This document shows, in pieces, positions 6,426 through 13,417 of a DNA stretch of 20,156 nt. Under the pieces are notes generated by a model. It did no database searches, had not been told where the DNA came from, and saw only the letters and a program-made list of their open reading frames with translations. Made by a program: the position numbers and the translations under genes. This stretch comes from Chloroflexota bacterium (lineage in GTDB: Bacteria; Chloroflexota; Dormibacteria; Dormibacterales; Dormibacteraceae): NCBI GenBank assembly GCA_005888075.1, contig VBKD01000131.1, positions 1 to 20,156 on the forward strand. Direction: 5' to 3'. The stretch's first letter is position 1. Each line of letters opens with the position of its first letter.

Positions 6426-7255
6426 GCGGAGAGGTAAGGGCGGATCAGCCCACCCAGCTTTTCGAGGTCACGTAGCCCGCGCTCGCGCCCGTCGGGGGAA
6501 ACATAGTAGATGCACCGATCGACGCCCGCCTTGGCGAGGCGCTCGATCTCTTCAGCACCCGGCTTCGGATAGAACGTCACGGGGATAGGCCCACGTCCGG
6601 CCTCCCGGGCAAGCCTCTGCAGCTCAGGGATTCGCTCGACGACCTCCCCGCGGTTCGGCATCCAGCCGTCGGCATAGCGGACGACGCGCTGGAGGATCTT
6701 CGGCCCGCTTCCGCCCAGGATGATCGGCGGGTGCGGCTGCTGGACCGGCTTGGGCCAGGCCCACATCGGACCGAAGTCAACCAGCTCCCCGTGGTACTCG
6801 GCCACCTCCTGGGTCCAGATCGCTTTCATGGCCTCGACCCTCTCGCGCAGGAGTTTCCACCGGGAGCTGAAGTCAGTCCCGTGGTCGGCCATCTCCTCGC
6901 GGTTCCAACCCCCGCCCACGCCAAAGATGAATCGGCCACCCGAAACGTGATCGAGACTGGCCACCTCCTTGGCGGTGTGAATGGGGTCGCGCTCGATGAC
7001 CAGGCAGATGCCCGTCGCGATGCGCAGAGTCCTGGTCGAGAGCGCAGCCACCGTGAGCGCCACGAACGGATCCAGGGTGTGCCAGTACTGCTTGCGCAGC
7101 TCCCCTCCGCTCGGCGGCGGGGTGCTGCGGCTCGCGGGAATATGCGAGTGCTCGGCGACCCACAGAGATTCGAAGCCGAACTGCTCCGCGGCGGGCGCCA
7201 GCTCCGTCATGGGGATTGCGTAATCCGTCGGAAAGATGGCGACTCCGAACTTCAT
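6422..7255 (-). CDS. Luciferase-like (LLM) F420-type oxidoreductase
   Basis: This 277-residue TIM-barrel flavin/deazaflavin oxidoreductase begins MKFGVAIFPTDYA. Family features are FGFESLWVAEHSHIP (27-41), the central LDPFVALTVAALSTRTLRIATG segment, the SGGRFIFGVGGGWNREE loop (about 130-146) and HPPIILGGSGPKILQRVVRYADGWMPN. These fit the F420-dependent LLM class rather than true light-producing luciferases. The substrate cannot be told from sequence. It is cytoplasmic, with no signal peptide. The ATG at 7255 has only a weak ribosome site. The length is normal for the family. It is encoded tail to tail with the response regulator at 5994-6425, sharing a CTAG as both stop codons. The HD-GYP gene at 7291-7914 lies upstream in the same direction, 35 bases away, so the two may be co-transcribed. 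Confidence 0.88.
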   Translation of the reverse strand: MKFGVAIFPTDYAIPMTELAPAAEQFGFESLWVAEHSHIPASRSTPPPSGGELRKQYWHTLDPFVALTVAALSTRTLRIATGICLVIERDPIHTAKEVASLDHVSGGRFIFGVGGGWNREEMADHGTDFSSRWKLLRERVEAMKAIWTQEVAEYHGELVDFGPMWAWPKPVQQPHPPIILGGSGPKILQRVVRYADGWMPNRGEVVERIPELQRLAREAGRGPIPVTFYPKPGAEEIERLAKAGVDRCIYYVSPDGRERGLRDLEKLGGLIRPYLSA

Positions 7256-7258
7256 TGA

Positions 7259-7285
7259 CGTCCATGCTGATCGATCGCATGGACG
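7259..7285. repeat. Inverted repeat between the HD-GYP and LLM genes
   Basis: CGTCCATG (7259-7266) and CATGGACG (7278-7285) are perfect 8-base arms around an 11-base loop that itself contains GATCGATC. The element fills most of the 35-base gap upstream of the LLM start codon and may be an operator or an mRNA hairpin. Confidence 0.4.
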
Positions 7286-7290
7286 GAGAT

Positions 7291-7914
7291 TCAGAAAGCG
7301 AGCTGAGGTCTAGGCACAAACTCCATCGTCGCGAGTCCATCGAGCACAGAGAACAGCGCCGACACCGCATTCGGGTCCAGGCGCAAACCGGCTTCCTCTC
7401 GTAACACCCTGCGTGCTTCGACCTCGCCACTCGCTTTCCTGTACGGCCGATCGGACGTTAGCGCGTCATATGTGTCGGCAACGGCTACGATCCGGGCCTC
7501 GATCGGGATGGCCTCCGCCTTCAATCCATAGGGATAGCCGCTCCCGTCCAGACGCTCGTGGTGATAGAGCACGGCGAGGACCTCGCGGCTGGATTGGCCC
7601 GCACGATCGAGGAGCGCCAGGCCCATCTCGGGGTGCGCGCGCATGAGGTTCCATTCCGCCTCATCCAGGGCGGAGTCCTTGCCCAGGACGGCTTCCGGGA
7701 TGCCAATCTTTCCTATGTCATGCATGAGCCCGGCACGCGCAAGGAGTCGGAGCTCTGTCGCGCTCATCGACATCTGGCGCCCGATGTGCACGCAGAGCCG
7801 CGCGACACGAAGGGTGTGCGCACGCGCCTCGCGGTCCTTGACTCTCAGGCCAAGCCCCACGACCGCGTCGAACCAGCCCTTGATTTGCGTCTGTACCGGT
7901 GAATGAACGGGCAA
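7291..7914 (-). CDS. Compact HD-GYP cyclic di-GMP phosphodiesterase
   Basis: This 207-residue protein consists of little more than an HD-GYP domain. It shows H65-D66 (LMHDIGKIGIPE), H94, H118-H119 (YHHERLDG), GYP at 126-128 and the DTYDALTSDRPYR segment (147-159). Family members cleave cyclic di-GMP. Substitution of the usual third histidine of HHHE (here YHHE) may alter the metal site. I chose TTG at 7914 because GGAGGT lies 8 bases upstream (7928-7923). The open frame extends to another TTG at 8016, but those 34 extra residues look unconserved. The protein has no REC or sensor domain of its own. The response regulator at 5994 has a linker-like tail and no output, so a two-protein version of an RpfG-type system is possible (inference). 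Confidence 0.88.
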   Translation of the reverse strand: MPVHSPVQTQIKGWFDAVVGLGLRVKDREARAHTLRVARLCVHIGRQMSMSATELRLLARAGLMHDIGKIGIPEAVLGKDSALDEAEWNLMRAHPEMGLALLDRAGQSSREVLAVLYHHERLDGSGYPYGLKAEAIPIEARIVAVADTYDALTSDRPYRKASGEVEARRVLREEAGLRLDPNAVSALFSVLDGLATMEFVPRPQLAF

Positions 7915-8027
7915 TCGGGACCACCTCCCAAAGGCTGCCGGCGGCTCGTGTTCCCTACGGAACGTCCAGTACCTCAACGGTCGGAAGCCGTCCGCGGGTC
8001 CCTGATGGTCCTGCAAGATGTTGGCAA

Positions 8028-8042
8028 GCTACGATCCGTAGC
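8028..8042. repeat. Short hairpin in the DUF6510 to HD-GYP gap
   Basis: GCTACG-atc-CGTAGC forms a 6-bp inverted repeat with a 3-base loop, 17 bases past the DUF6510 stop. No T tract follows on the minus strand, so it is at best a weak terminator. The rest of the 145-base gap shows only the ribosome site of the HD-GYP gene. Confidence 0.35.
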
Positions 8043-8059
8043 CTAAACCAAAGAACCCT

Positions 8060-8329
8060 CTAGGCTTCGACGAACTCCAGGGAGCGCATCCCCGTCAGGT
8101 CCAGCCAATATCGGCCCGAGCCGTGCACGATGCGCATGAGTATGTGCTCGCAATCTGGACAGCGCACCACGGTTCCAGGCGCTTTCATATAGACGTCGAC
8201 GCGGCCGATGGGGTTGACCGCCTGACATCCCCCGCACGTCGCCTGAGCTGTCGTCATCTCCATCCTGAAGATCTCCCGCAGCAATCCGCCGATCGCGTTG
8301 CCGTCGAGCTTCATCTCGGCAGTCTCCAT
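8060..8329 (-). CDS. DUF6510 family zinc-ribbon protein
   Basis: This small 89-residue protein has two CxxC knuckles, C32/C35 (TCGGCQ) and C57/C60 (RCPDC), a zinc-ribbon arrangement. The surrounding LDGNAIGGLLREIF, EMTTA and APGTVVRCPDCEHILMRIV segments match what I recall of DUF6510. The biochemical function is unknown. It follows the reductase gene directly. Two starts are possible: an ATG at 8335 that overlaps the reductase stop as ATGA, and an ATG at 8329. I prefer 8329 because GGAGG (8340-8336) abuts the first ATG but stands 6 bases from the second. Constant association with a sulfite-oxidase-like protein and a reductase suggests a role with them, perhaps assembly or electron transfer (inference). 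Confidence 0.82.
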   Translation of the reverse strand: METAEMKLDGNAIGGLLREIFRMEMTTAQATCGGCQAVNPIGRVDVYMKAPGTVVRCPDCEHILMRIVHGSGRYWLDLTGMRSLEFVEA

Positions 8330-8331
8330 CG

Positions 8332-9084
8332 TCATCCTCCCGTTGCTCCAAATCTCTCAGTCTTGATCCACATAGGGTCGTAATCCATCGCCACCAGCAG
8401 GTCGGCCGCGGCCTCCACGAAAGGTGTCGGCCCGCAGACGAACACGGCGGGCATCTCGCCTTTGCTCCACGCGACCTCGTTCAGCATCGCGGAGTCGATC
8501 CTCCTCGAGTAACCGGTCCAGCCCGCGGGCTTCTCCCGAGTCAGCGTGTGCGTGACCAGCAGCCCGTCATTCGATCCCGCGAGCCGTTCGAGCTCCTCCC
8601 GATAGATGATGTCGGTCAACGACCGGGAGGAGTAGAGGAGACGGGCCGGCCCCTTATGCTCCGCCGACGATCGGTGACGGAGCATCGCCATGAGCGGGAC
8701 CACGCCCGATCCGCCGGCCAGCAGCAAAAGCGGCCGGTTGTCGCCCGCTCGCCATACGAAATGCCCGCCAATCGGCCCCCGGAGCTCGAGCTTGTCCCCC
8801 ACATTGAGCTCTCCGACGAGATACGGCGACACCTCGCCATCGTCGAGTCGTTCGACGGTCAGCGCGACCCAACGACCCTCAGGAGGTGAGGCGATCGAGT
8901 AGCTGCGCTCGGCCTGATAGCCGTCCCCAGCCGTCAGCCGAACGTCAACATGCTGGCCGGCCAGATGCCCTGGCCACATCGGGACGTTGAAGTAAAGGCT
9001 CGCGACCCGAGGTGTTTCCGGGACGAGCTCGACGAGCTCGCCCAGCTCCCAATCTAGTCGCCCCAGTAGCGTTGTTCGCGCCAA
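8332..9084 (-). CDS. Ferredoxin-NADP reductase-type FAD/NAD(P)H oxidoreductase
   Basis: This protein is about 250 residues with an N-terminal FAD-binding barrel carrying RSYSIAS (60-66) and an NAD-binding half with GGSGVVPLMAML (124-135) and CGPTPFVE (217-224). It lacks the [2Fe-2S] ferredoxin domain found in many relatives and ends in KTERFG. It should pass electrons between NAD(P)H and a partner, plausibly the sulfite-oxidase-like protein encoded just upstream. The start is uncertain. TTG at 9084 gives MARTTLLGRLDW, overlaps the upstream gene by 31 bases and has GGAG 4 bases away. A GTG at 9165 would overlap it by 112 bases. The stop lies 2 bases before the preferred DUF6510 start, so the genes are probably translationally coupled. 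Confidence 0.88.
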   Translation of the reverse strand: MARTTLLGRLDWELGELVELVPETPRVASLYFNVPMWPGHLAGQHVDVRLTAGDGYQAERSYSIASPPEGRWVALTVERLDDGEVSPYLVGELNVGDKLELRGPIGGHFVWRAGDNRPLLLLAGGSGVVPLMAMLRHRSSAEHKGPARLLYSSRSLTDIIYREELERLAGSNDGLLVTHTLTREKPAGWTGYSRRIDSAMLNEVAWSKGEMPAVFVCGPTPFVEAAADLLVAMDYDPMWIKTERFGATGG

Positions 9085-9659
9085 GGGTCTCCATATATGT
9101 GGTAGCCGTTGGACTCCCAGAAACCTGGCTGCTGCTCTTTCTCCAACCTGATCCCGCGCACCCACTTCGCGCTCTTCCAGAAGTAGAGGTGAGGGACCAA
9201 CAACCGAGCGGGGCCACCATGCTCGGGGTGTAGCGGCTGGCCGTCAAACTCGTACGCCACCCACGCCTTGCGGTCCATGACGTCCTCGAGCGGAAGGTTG
9301 GTGGTGTAGCCGCCATAGGAGAAAGCGGTGATGTACTCGGCGGCGGTATCCACTCCGTCGAGCAGGGTATCCATTGACACACCTTTCCATGTGGTTTCGA
9401 ACTTGGACCACTTCGTCACGCAGTGGATGTCCTTGGTGACCGTCTCGGACGGCAGGGCGAGGAACTCCGTCCAGGTCCAGCGTTTTGGCTCGTCGATCTC
9501 TCCCTCGATCGAGAAGCTCCACTGGTCCAGGGACACTCTGGGCGTGGGGCCTGCTGACAGCACCGGGAAGTCGTTTACGACGTATTGCCCTGGCGGAAGT
9601 CGCGAGGACGACACGTTGTCCCGCCGCTTGCCTCGAAACCCACGCGAGACGAAGCCCAT
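9054..9659 (-). CDS. Sulfite-oxidase-like molybdopterin oxidoreductase
   Basis: This 201-residue protein matches the Oxidored_molyb (SUOX/YedY-like) fold: GQYVVNDFPVLSAGPTPRV (24-42), WSFSIEGEIDEPKRWTWTEFLALP, then the molybdenum-ligand cysteine C80 in DIHCVTKWSKFETTWKGV. Further segments are YTTNLPLEDVMD, GGPARLLVPHLYFWKSAKWV and a C-terminal NGYHIYGDPWREQRYWGD. It has no Tat or Sec signal peptide, so unlike periplasmic MsrP it should be cytoplasmic. It also lacks the heme and dimerisation domains of true sulfite oxidases. The substrate is unknown. Together with the reductase and DUF6510 genes it forms a compact operon that I recognise as a recurring trio in high-GC bacteria. The ATG at 9659 has no clear ribosome site. 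Confidence 0.88.
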   Translation of the reverse strand: MGFVSRGFRGKRRDNVSSSRLPPGQYVVNDFPVLSAGPTPRVSLDQWSFSIEGEIDEPKRWTWTEFLALPSETVTKDIHCVTKWSKFETTWKGVSMDTLLDGVDTAAEYITAFSYGGYTTNLPLEDVMDRKAWVAYEFDGQPLHPEHGGPARLLVPHLYFWKSAKWVRGIRLEKEQQPGFWESNGYHIYGDPWREQRYWGD

Positions 9660-9693
9660 GCTTGATTAAAGCCTACCCCTCTCCGATGGGGCG

Positions 9694-10887
9694 TTAGAGG
9701 GAGAGCCGGGTGAGCCTCCAGAAACGCCCGGGCGGGTACATGGCGCTGGCGGTCACCACGGGTATATCGAGCTTATAGTCGCCAAGCACGATTTGCTCGG
9801 TGCCGACCCTCGTGTTCGAGGGCAACGGCTTGCTGACGATGAGCCAGTTCGCATCCAGCCGCTGCCGCAGCACCATGCCCGGCCATTCGGCGATGTCGAC
9901 GTCAACCGTGGAAACAACATCGGCCTGGGCGCCCCACGGCGTGACATACGTCCCGACTGTCTGGTTGCGCGCGAGCACCTTTCGCACGTGCAGGGCGGAC
10001 TGCATCGCCGCGATGAGCGTCTTGGCTCGGTCGAACGCAAGCTGAAGCGAAGGCTGACCCATGACGCAGCCGTAGACCGTGATCGGGAATCCGTCGATCG
10101 GAACCTTCGCCGCGAAAAGAAAGTTGGCGCCTGCGTCGAGGCCAGAGCCCGTCTTGATGCCGATGATGCCGCTCTGTCCGAGCACGGCGTCGACGTTGTA
10201 GACGGTCCCGGCAACCGGCAGCTCGGCCTGCCCCATGGCGACGATCTGGGCGAACACGTCGAGCTTCATGGCCTCCCGGCCCAGCGCGATCAGCTCGGTC
10301 GGCGTGCTCACGCTTGACGGCGACGCGCCGCTCGTATCGGCGAATTTCGTGTTTTTCAGCTGCAGCTTGGCGGCACGAGCATTCATCTTCGCGACGAACG
10401 CATCGACAGAACCCGCGTCCCAGCGTGCCAGCGTCTGCGCGAGGTTGTTCGCCGATGGGATGAGCAGGCCCTCCAGGGCCTTGAGCTCGGTCAGCTGCTC
10501 GCCGGCCTGCACTGGCACCACCGATTCCTTGTTCGCGACCGCTGCCTGGTACGCCTGGACGTCGGCGTCGGTGAGAGTGATCACGGGACCCGTTTCGTTC
10601 TGCTTCAGCGGTTTGTCTTCCAGCACGACGAGCGCCGTCATCACCTTGGTGATGCTGGCGGCCGCGATCGGCTGCTCGTTGCCGGAGCTGGCGATGAACC
10701 CGAGGCCTCCCACGGAGAGGGCGGCGGATCCGTTGGCCGGCCACGGGAGCGCCGGAGCCGTGCCAGGCACGACATCGGTGGACGGCAGCAGCGACTTCGC
10801 CTCGACCGCGGGAATCGGCCGGAAAAAGTTGAACGCCGCCGCCGCCACCGCCAGAACGAGGAGCACGGCTCCCGCGCGCAGCCACAT
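9694..10887 (-). CDS. D-alanyl-D-alanine carboxypeptidase, peptidase S11 family
   Basis: This 397-residue protein has an N-terminal signal/anchor (hydrophobic residues 4-20) and all three penicillin-binding motifs: S78-I-T-K81, S145-A-N147 and K245-T-G247. It should trim the terminal D-Ala from peptidoglycan stem peptides outside the membrane. The region past about residue 285 forms a beta-rich C-terminal domain but lacks an obvious amphipathic anchor, so the N-terminal segment may hold it in the membrane. It begins 10 bases after the end of the damaged metal permease frame and may share its transcript. No functional link to zinc is required, since S11 enzymes are serine enzymes. ATG start at 10887; the upstream GCGGA is a weak ribosome site. 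Confidence 0.92.
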   Translation of the reverse strand: MWLRAGAVLLVLAVAAAAFNFFRPIPAVEAKSLLPSTDVVPGTAPALPWPANGSAALSVGGLGFIASSGNEQPIAAASITKVMTALVVLEDKPLKQNETGPVITLTDADVQAYQAAVANKESVVPVQAGEQLTELKALEGLLIPSANNLAQTLARWDAGSVDAFVAKMNARAAKLQLKNTKFADTSGASPSSVSTPTELIALGREAMKLDVFAQIVAMGQAELPVAGTVYNVDAVLGQSGIIGIKTGSGLDAGANFLFAAKVPIDGFPITVYGCVMGQPSLQLAFDRAKTLIAAMQSALHVRKVLARNQTVGTYVTPWGAQADVVSTVDVDIAEWPGMVLRQRLDANWLIVSKPLPSNTRVGTEQIVLGDYKLDIPVVTASAMYPPGRFWRLTRLSL

Positions 10888-10897
10888 TCCGCAAACC

Positions 10898-11678
10898 TTA
10901 GCTAAGAGGCTCGGTCGCCTTCCCGCGCACGAGGCTCCGGCGAAGTGGTTCCGACAACCGCACGGCCAGGTAGGTGAGGAACGCGAGAGACGTGATGAAG
11001 AAGCTGACAGGATGCGGAGAGAAGTACGCGAGGCTCAGGCCCAGCCAGGTGAAAAGCAGCGCGAGCACGACGCCGATGACCATCGCGAACACTGGCCGGC
11101 TGGTGAACCTGATGGCGATCGCGGCCGGCGTGACGATGAGGGCGAAGATCAGCAGCACCCCGACAACTTGGACGGCTTCGGTCAGCGAGCGAGAAGGCGC
11201 CCGCGACGAGGGTCACGAGCACCTGACCCTGGCTGATGCCGAGCACTGCGCCAAAAAGGATCGCGTACGCCTCGTTCGCGTAACCGCGATACAAAGAGAT
11301 GAAAAGCACGCCGAGACCCAACGTCCAGGCAAGCACGATGCCGATCGTCACGTCGCGGCCTCGGAGCCGGTTGCCCAGAGCGCCGATGGCCGCGCCGCTG
11401 CCCAGCGTGAATGCGAGCAGGCCGAACACCGGGTTGATGCCCAGAACCACCGCCCCCGCAGCGCCCGCAAATCCGATGTGCGAAAGAGCGTGGGCGGCGA
11501 AGGCGGAGCCGCGCAGCACGACGAAGTACCCGATCGCACCCGCGACGATGGCGACGATGGTCCCGGCCTCGAACGCGTGGACCATGAAGTCGTAGTGGAA
11601 GAGCATCGCGAGGTCGTCGAATGGATTCCAACTCGGCGACGGGTTGGTGATGGTCAGCCGCAGCGCGCTGTCAAGCAT
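10898..11678 (-). pseudogene. Zinc/manganese ABC transporter permease (ABC-3 family) with internal deletion and frameshift
   Basis: The N-terminal part (11678 to about 11187) encodes a normal ABC-3 permease start: WNPFDDLAMLFHYDFMVHAF, GYFVVLRGSAFAAHALSHIGFAGAAG (read as overlapping segments) and LFGAVLGISQGQVLVTLVAGAFS. The frame then turns to nonsense. From about 11185 a different frame continues the family sequence with LTEAVQVVGVLLIFALIVTP, followed by FTWLGLSLAYFSPHPVSFF, to a stop at 10898. Relatives have roughly 40 residues between these parts (a loop and membrane helix), so about 120 bases are missing and the frame is shifted. As written the permease cannot be made whole. This is either a real pseudogene or a sequencing or assembly error. 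The ATG at 11678 overlaps the ATPase end by 8 bases. It is the last transport gene of the metal-uptake operon. Confidence 0.82.
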
Positions 11679-12465
11679 GCGGGTGGCTGACCTCCTCCTC
11701 CAGCCCCACGACGAAGACCCGCCCGCGACTGTCCCTCATGACCTCGACCGGCGTCGCGTAGATCTCGCTCAGCCTCGCCGAGGTGATGATCTCGTCCGGC
11801 TTGCCCATGGCCAGCTTGCCCGCGGCGACGTACAGCACGTGGTCGATGTGCTTCAGAAGCGGGTTGACGTCATGCGCGATGAGCAGCACCGTGAGTCCTC
11901 GCCGTTTCGCGATGTCGCTGATGAGCTGGACGATGTTGCCCTGGTTACGGACGTCCAGGTACGAAAGGGGCTCATCCATCAAGAGCAGCCGCGGCTCGCC
12001 GACCAGCGCCTGGGCCAGGAGCAGCCTTTGCTGCTCGCCTCCGGAAAGCCTGCCGAGAGGCCGGTCCGCGTACGCAGTCGCACCCACGGCATCGATCGCC
12101 CCGGCCGCCGCGGCCGCCGCCGGGCCACGCCCCCCGATACGGACACCCCACCGGTGGCCATCCACCCCGAGCCCGACGAAATCGCTCCCGCGTATCGACA
12201 GCTCAGGGTCGAACGCGGCGCGCTGCGGGATGTAGCCGATTCTCGAGTCGCCCCGGCTAGGTTGCTGTCCGAGCACCTGGATGGTCCCAGCCATGGGCGC
12301 CAGGAGGCCGAGGATCATGCGGACCAGCGTCGACTTGCCGGAACCGTTCGGTCCGAGCACGGCCGTGAACGACCCGCTCGCGATATCGAAGGTCGCGTCC
12401 GACCAGACCTTCCGCCGGCCGTAGCCGGCCGACAGGTCGCGCGCGACGACCGCGGGCTCGCTCAG
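11671..12465 (-). CDS. Zinc/manganese ABC transporter ATP-binding protein (ZnuC-like)
   Basis: The protein is an ABC ATPase with Walker A GPNGSGKST (38-46), Q-loop Q81 (YIPQR), signature LSGGEQQR (140-147), Walker B LLLMDE (to E165) and switch H198 (IAHD). It would energise metal import with the binding protein and permease on either side. In-frame sequence upstream of the Walker A encodes a family-typical N-terminus (SEPAVVARDLSAGYGRRKVW), so the first standard start codon, GTG at 12360, is too late. No ATG, GTG or TTG exists upstream in frame near the right place. The best start is CTG at 12465, overlapping the binding-protein stop as CTGA, analogous to ATGA coupling. That gives 264 residues, normal for the family. 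Confidence 0.88.
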   Translation of the reverse strand: MSEPAVVARDLSAGYGRRKVWSDATFDIASGSFTAVLGPNGSGKSTLVRMILGLLAPMAGTIQVLGQQPSRGDSRIGYIPQRAAFDPELSIRGSDFVGLGVDGHRWGVRIGGRGPAAAAAAGAIDAVGATAYADRPLGRLSGGEQQRLLLAQALVGEPRLLLMDEPLSYLDVRNQGNIVQLISDIAKRRGLTVLLIAHDVNPLLKHIDHVLYVAAGKLAMGKPDEIITSARLSEIYATPVEVMRDSRGRVFVVGLEEEVSHPHA

Positions 12466-13352
12466 CTGCTCGAGGACAGCGCTGCTTCCAGGCCCTTCAG
12501 CTGCTTGAGCTGCCAGTCCTGGAACGTCAGGTTTTCCGGTTGGAGCGTTTCCGAAACCCCGACGTTCGCGATGTGATGCGCAGTCGCCAGCGTCTTGATA
12601 TTGGTGGTCACCGAGGTGCTCGTCTGCACGTTGTACACGAGGACTTTGATCTGGTTGCCAGAGATCTGGTTTTGGAAGGCGGCGACGGTGTCGGCCGGCG
12701 GGTCGTTGCCCTCTGCCACCGCATTCATGAACTCCTCAGGAGTGGTCAGGTTCAAGCCCAGCGCCGTGGCCATGTAAACAAAGATGCTCTCCGTCGCACC
12801 GATCGGCACCCCGGCGTATTTCTGCTTGATGGTCGCGATCTCGCTGTTGTAAGGCTGCAGCGCCTTGGTGAAATCGGAGCGTTTCTGGTCGAAGTAGCTC
12901 GCGTCGGACGCGTCGATGGTCTTGTACTCGGCCGTGATCTTGTCCGCGACCTGGACCACGTAGGCAGGGTTGTACCAGAAGTGCGGGTTGTCGCCTTCTT
13001 TCTTGCCCAGAAGCTCGGCGATGGTGAAGACCGCCCGGTTGGACGCCGGGTTGGCGTCGAGCAGCTTCTGGCCCCAAGCGTCGTATCCCGCCCCGTTCAA
13101 TATGACCAGCTTTGCCTCGGCGAAGGCGCGCGCATCATTGGCGCTGCTCTCGTACTCATGCGGGTCGGCGTTGGGGTCTGTGACCACGCTTTGCACGTTG
13201 ACTTTCGCACCGCCCAGCTGAATGGCCAGGCTGCCCCAGAAGTTCTCGCCCGCGACGACGTTGATCGTCGTGGATTGCCCGGCGGCCGAGTTGCCGCAGG
13301 CGGAAGCGACGACGAACAGAAACGCGACGGCAATCCCACTCCAGCGCTGCAT
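12462..13352 (-). CDS. Metal ABC transporter substrate-binding lipoprotein (ZnuA-like)
   Basis: This 296-residue protein has a signal peptide ending in VASAC, so it is probably a lipoprotein anchored at C19. Metal-site candidates are H65 (DPHEYES) and H124 (NPHFWYNP). The position where ZnuA usually has the third histidine reads GATESIF, with E188. There is no His-rich loop. The metal is probably zinc or manganese; neighbours favour zinc. I chose the ATG at 13352 over an upstream TTG at 13385 because the extra residues would be encoded by the palindromic regulatory region. A -35/-10 pair (TTGCGC, 18 bases, TATTGC) would place the transcript start at or next to this ATG, so the mRNA may be leaderless. 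It heads the uptake operon, divergent from the Zur-like gene. Confidence 0.9.
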   Translation of the reverse strand: MQRWSGIAVAFLFVVASACGNSAAGQSTTINVVAGENFWGSLAIQLGGAKVNVQSVVTDPNADPHEYESSANDARAFAEAKLVILNGAGYDAWGQKLLDANPASNRAVFTIAELLGKKEGDNPHFWYNPAYVVQVADKITAEYKTIDASDASYFDQKRSDFTKALQPYNSEIATIKQKYAGVPIGATESIFVYMATALGLNLTTPEEFMNAVAEGNDPPADTVAAFQNQISGNQIKVLVYNVQTSTSVTTNIKTLATAHHIANVGVSETLQPENLTFQDWQLKQLKGLEAALSSSS

Positions 13353-13355
13353 CAC

Positions 13356-13387
13356 GCAATATGATTGCACAAGTAATTTGCGCAAAT
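13356..13387. promoter_or_regulatory. Candidate Zur operator pair between divergent metal-uptake and repressor genes
   Basis: Two palindromic elements lie in the 65-base divergent gap: GCAAT-ATG-ATTGC (13356-13368) and the perfect 12-base palindrome ATTTGCGCAAAT (13376-13387). They overlap the candidate -10 and -35 boxes of the binding-protein gene. Fur-family repressors bind AT-rich palindromes of this size, and a Fur-type gene starts 30 bases away, so autoregulation and repression of uptake are likely (inference). Confidence 0.5.
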
Positions 13388-13417
13388 CAACTGCGCCAGT
13401 TCGTAAACTTCACCCTC

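Noticed and set aside
9902..10894. 330-codon minus-strand frame overlapping the S11 carboxypeptidase
   Set aside because: The other frame contains all three catalytic motifs of the carboxypeptidase; this frame is an Arg/Gly-rich shadow.
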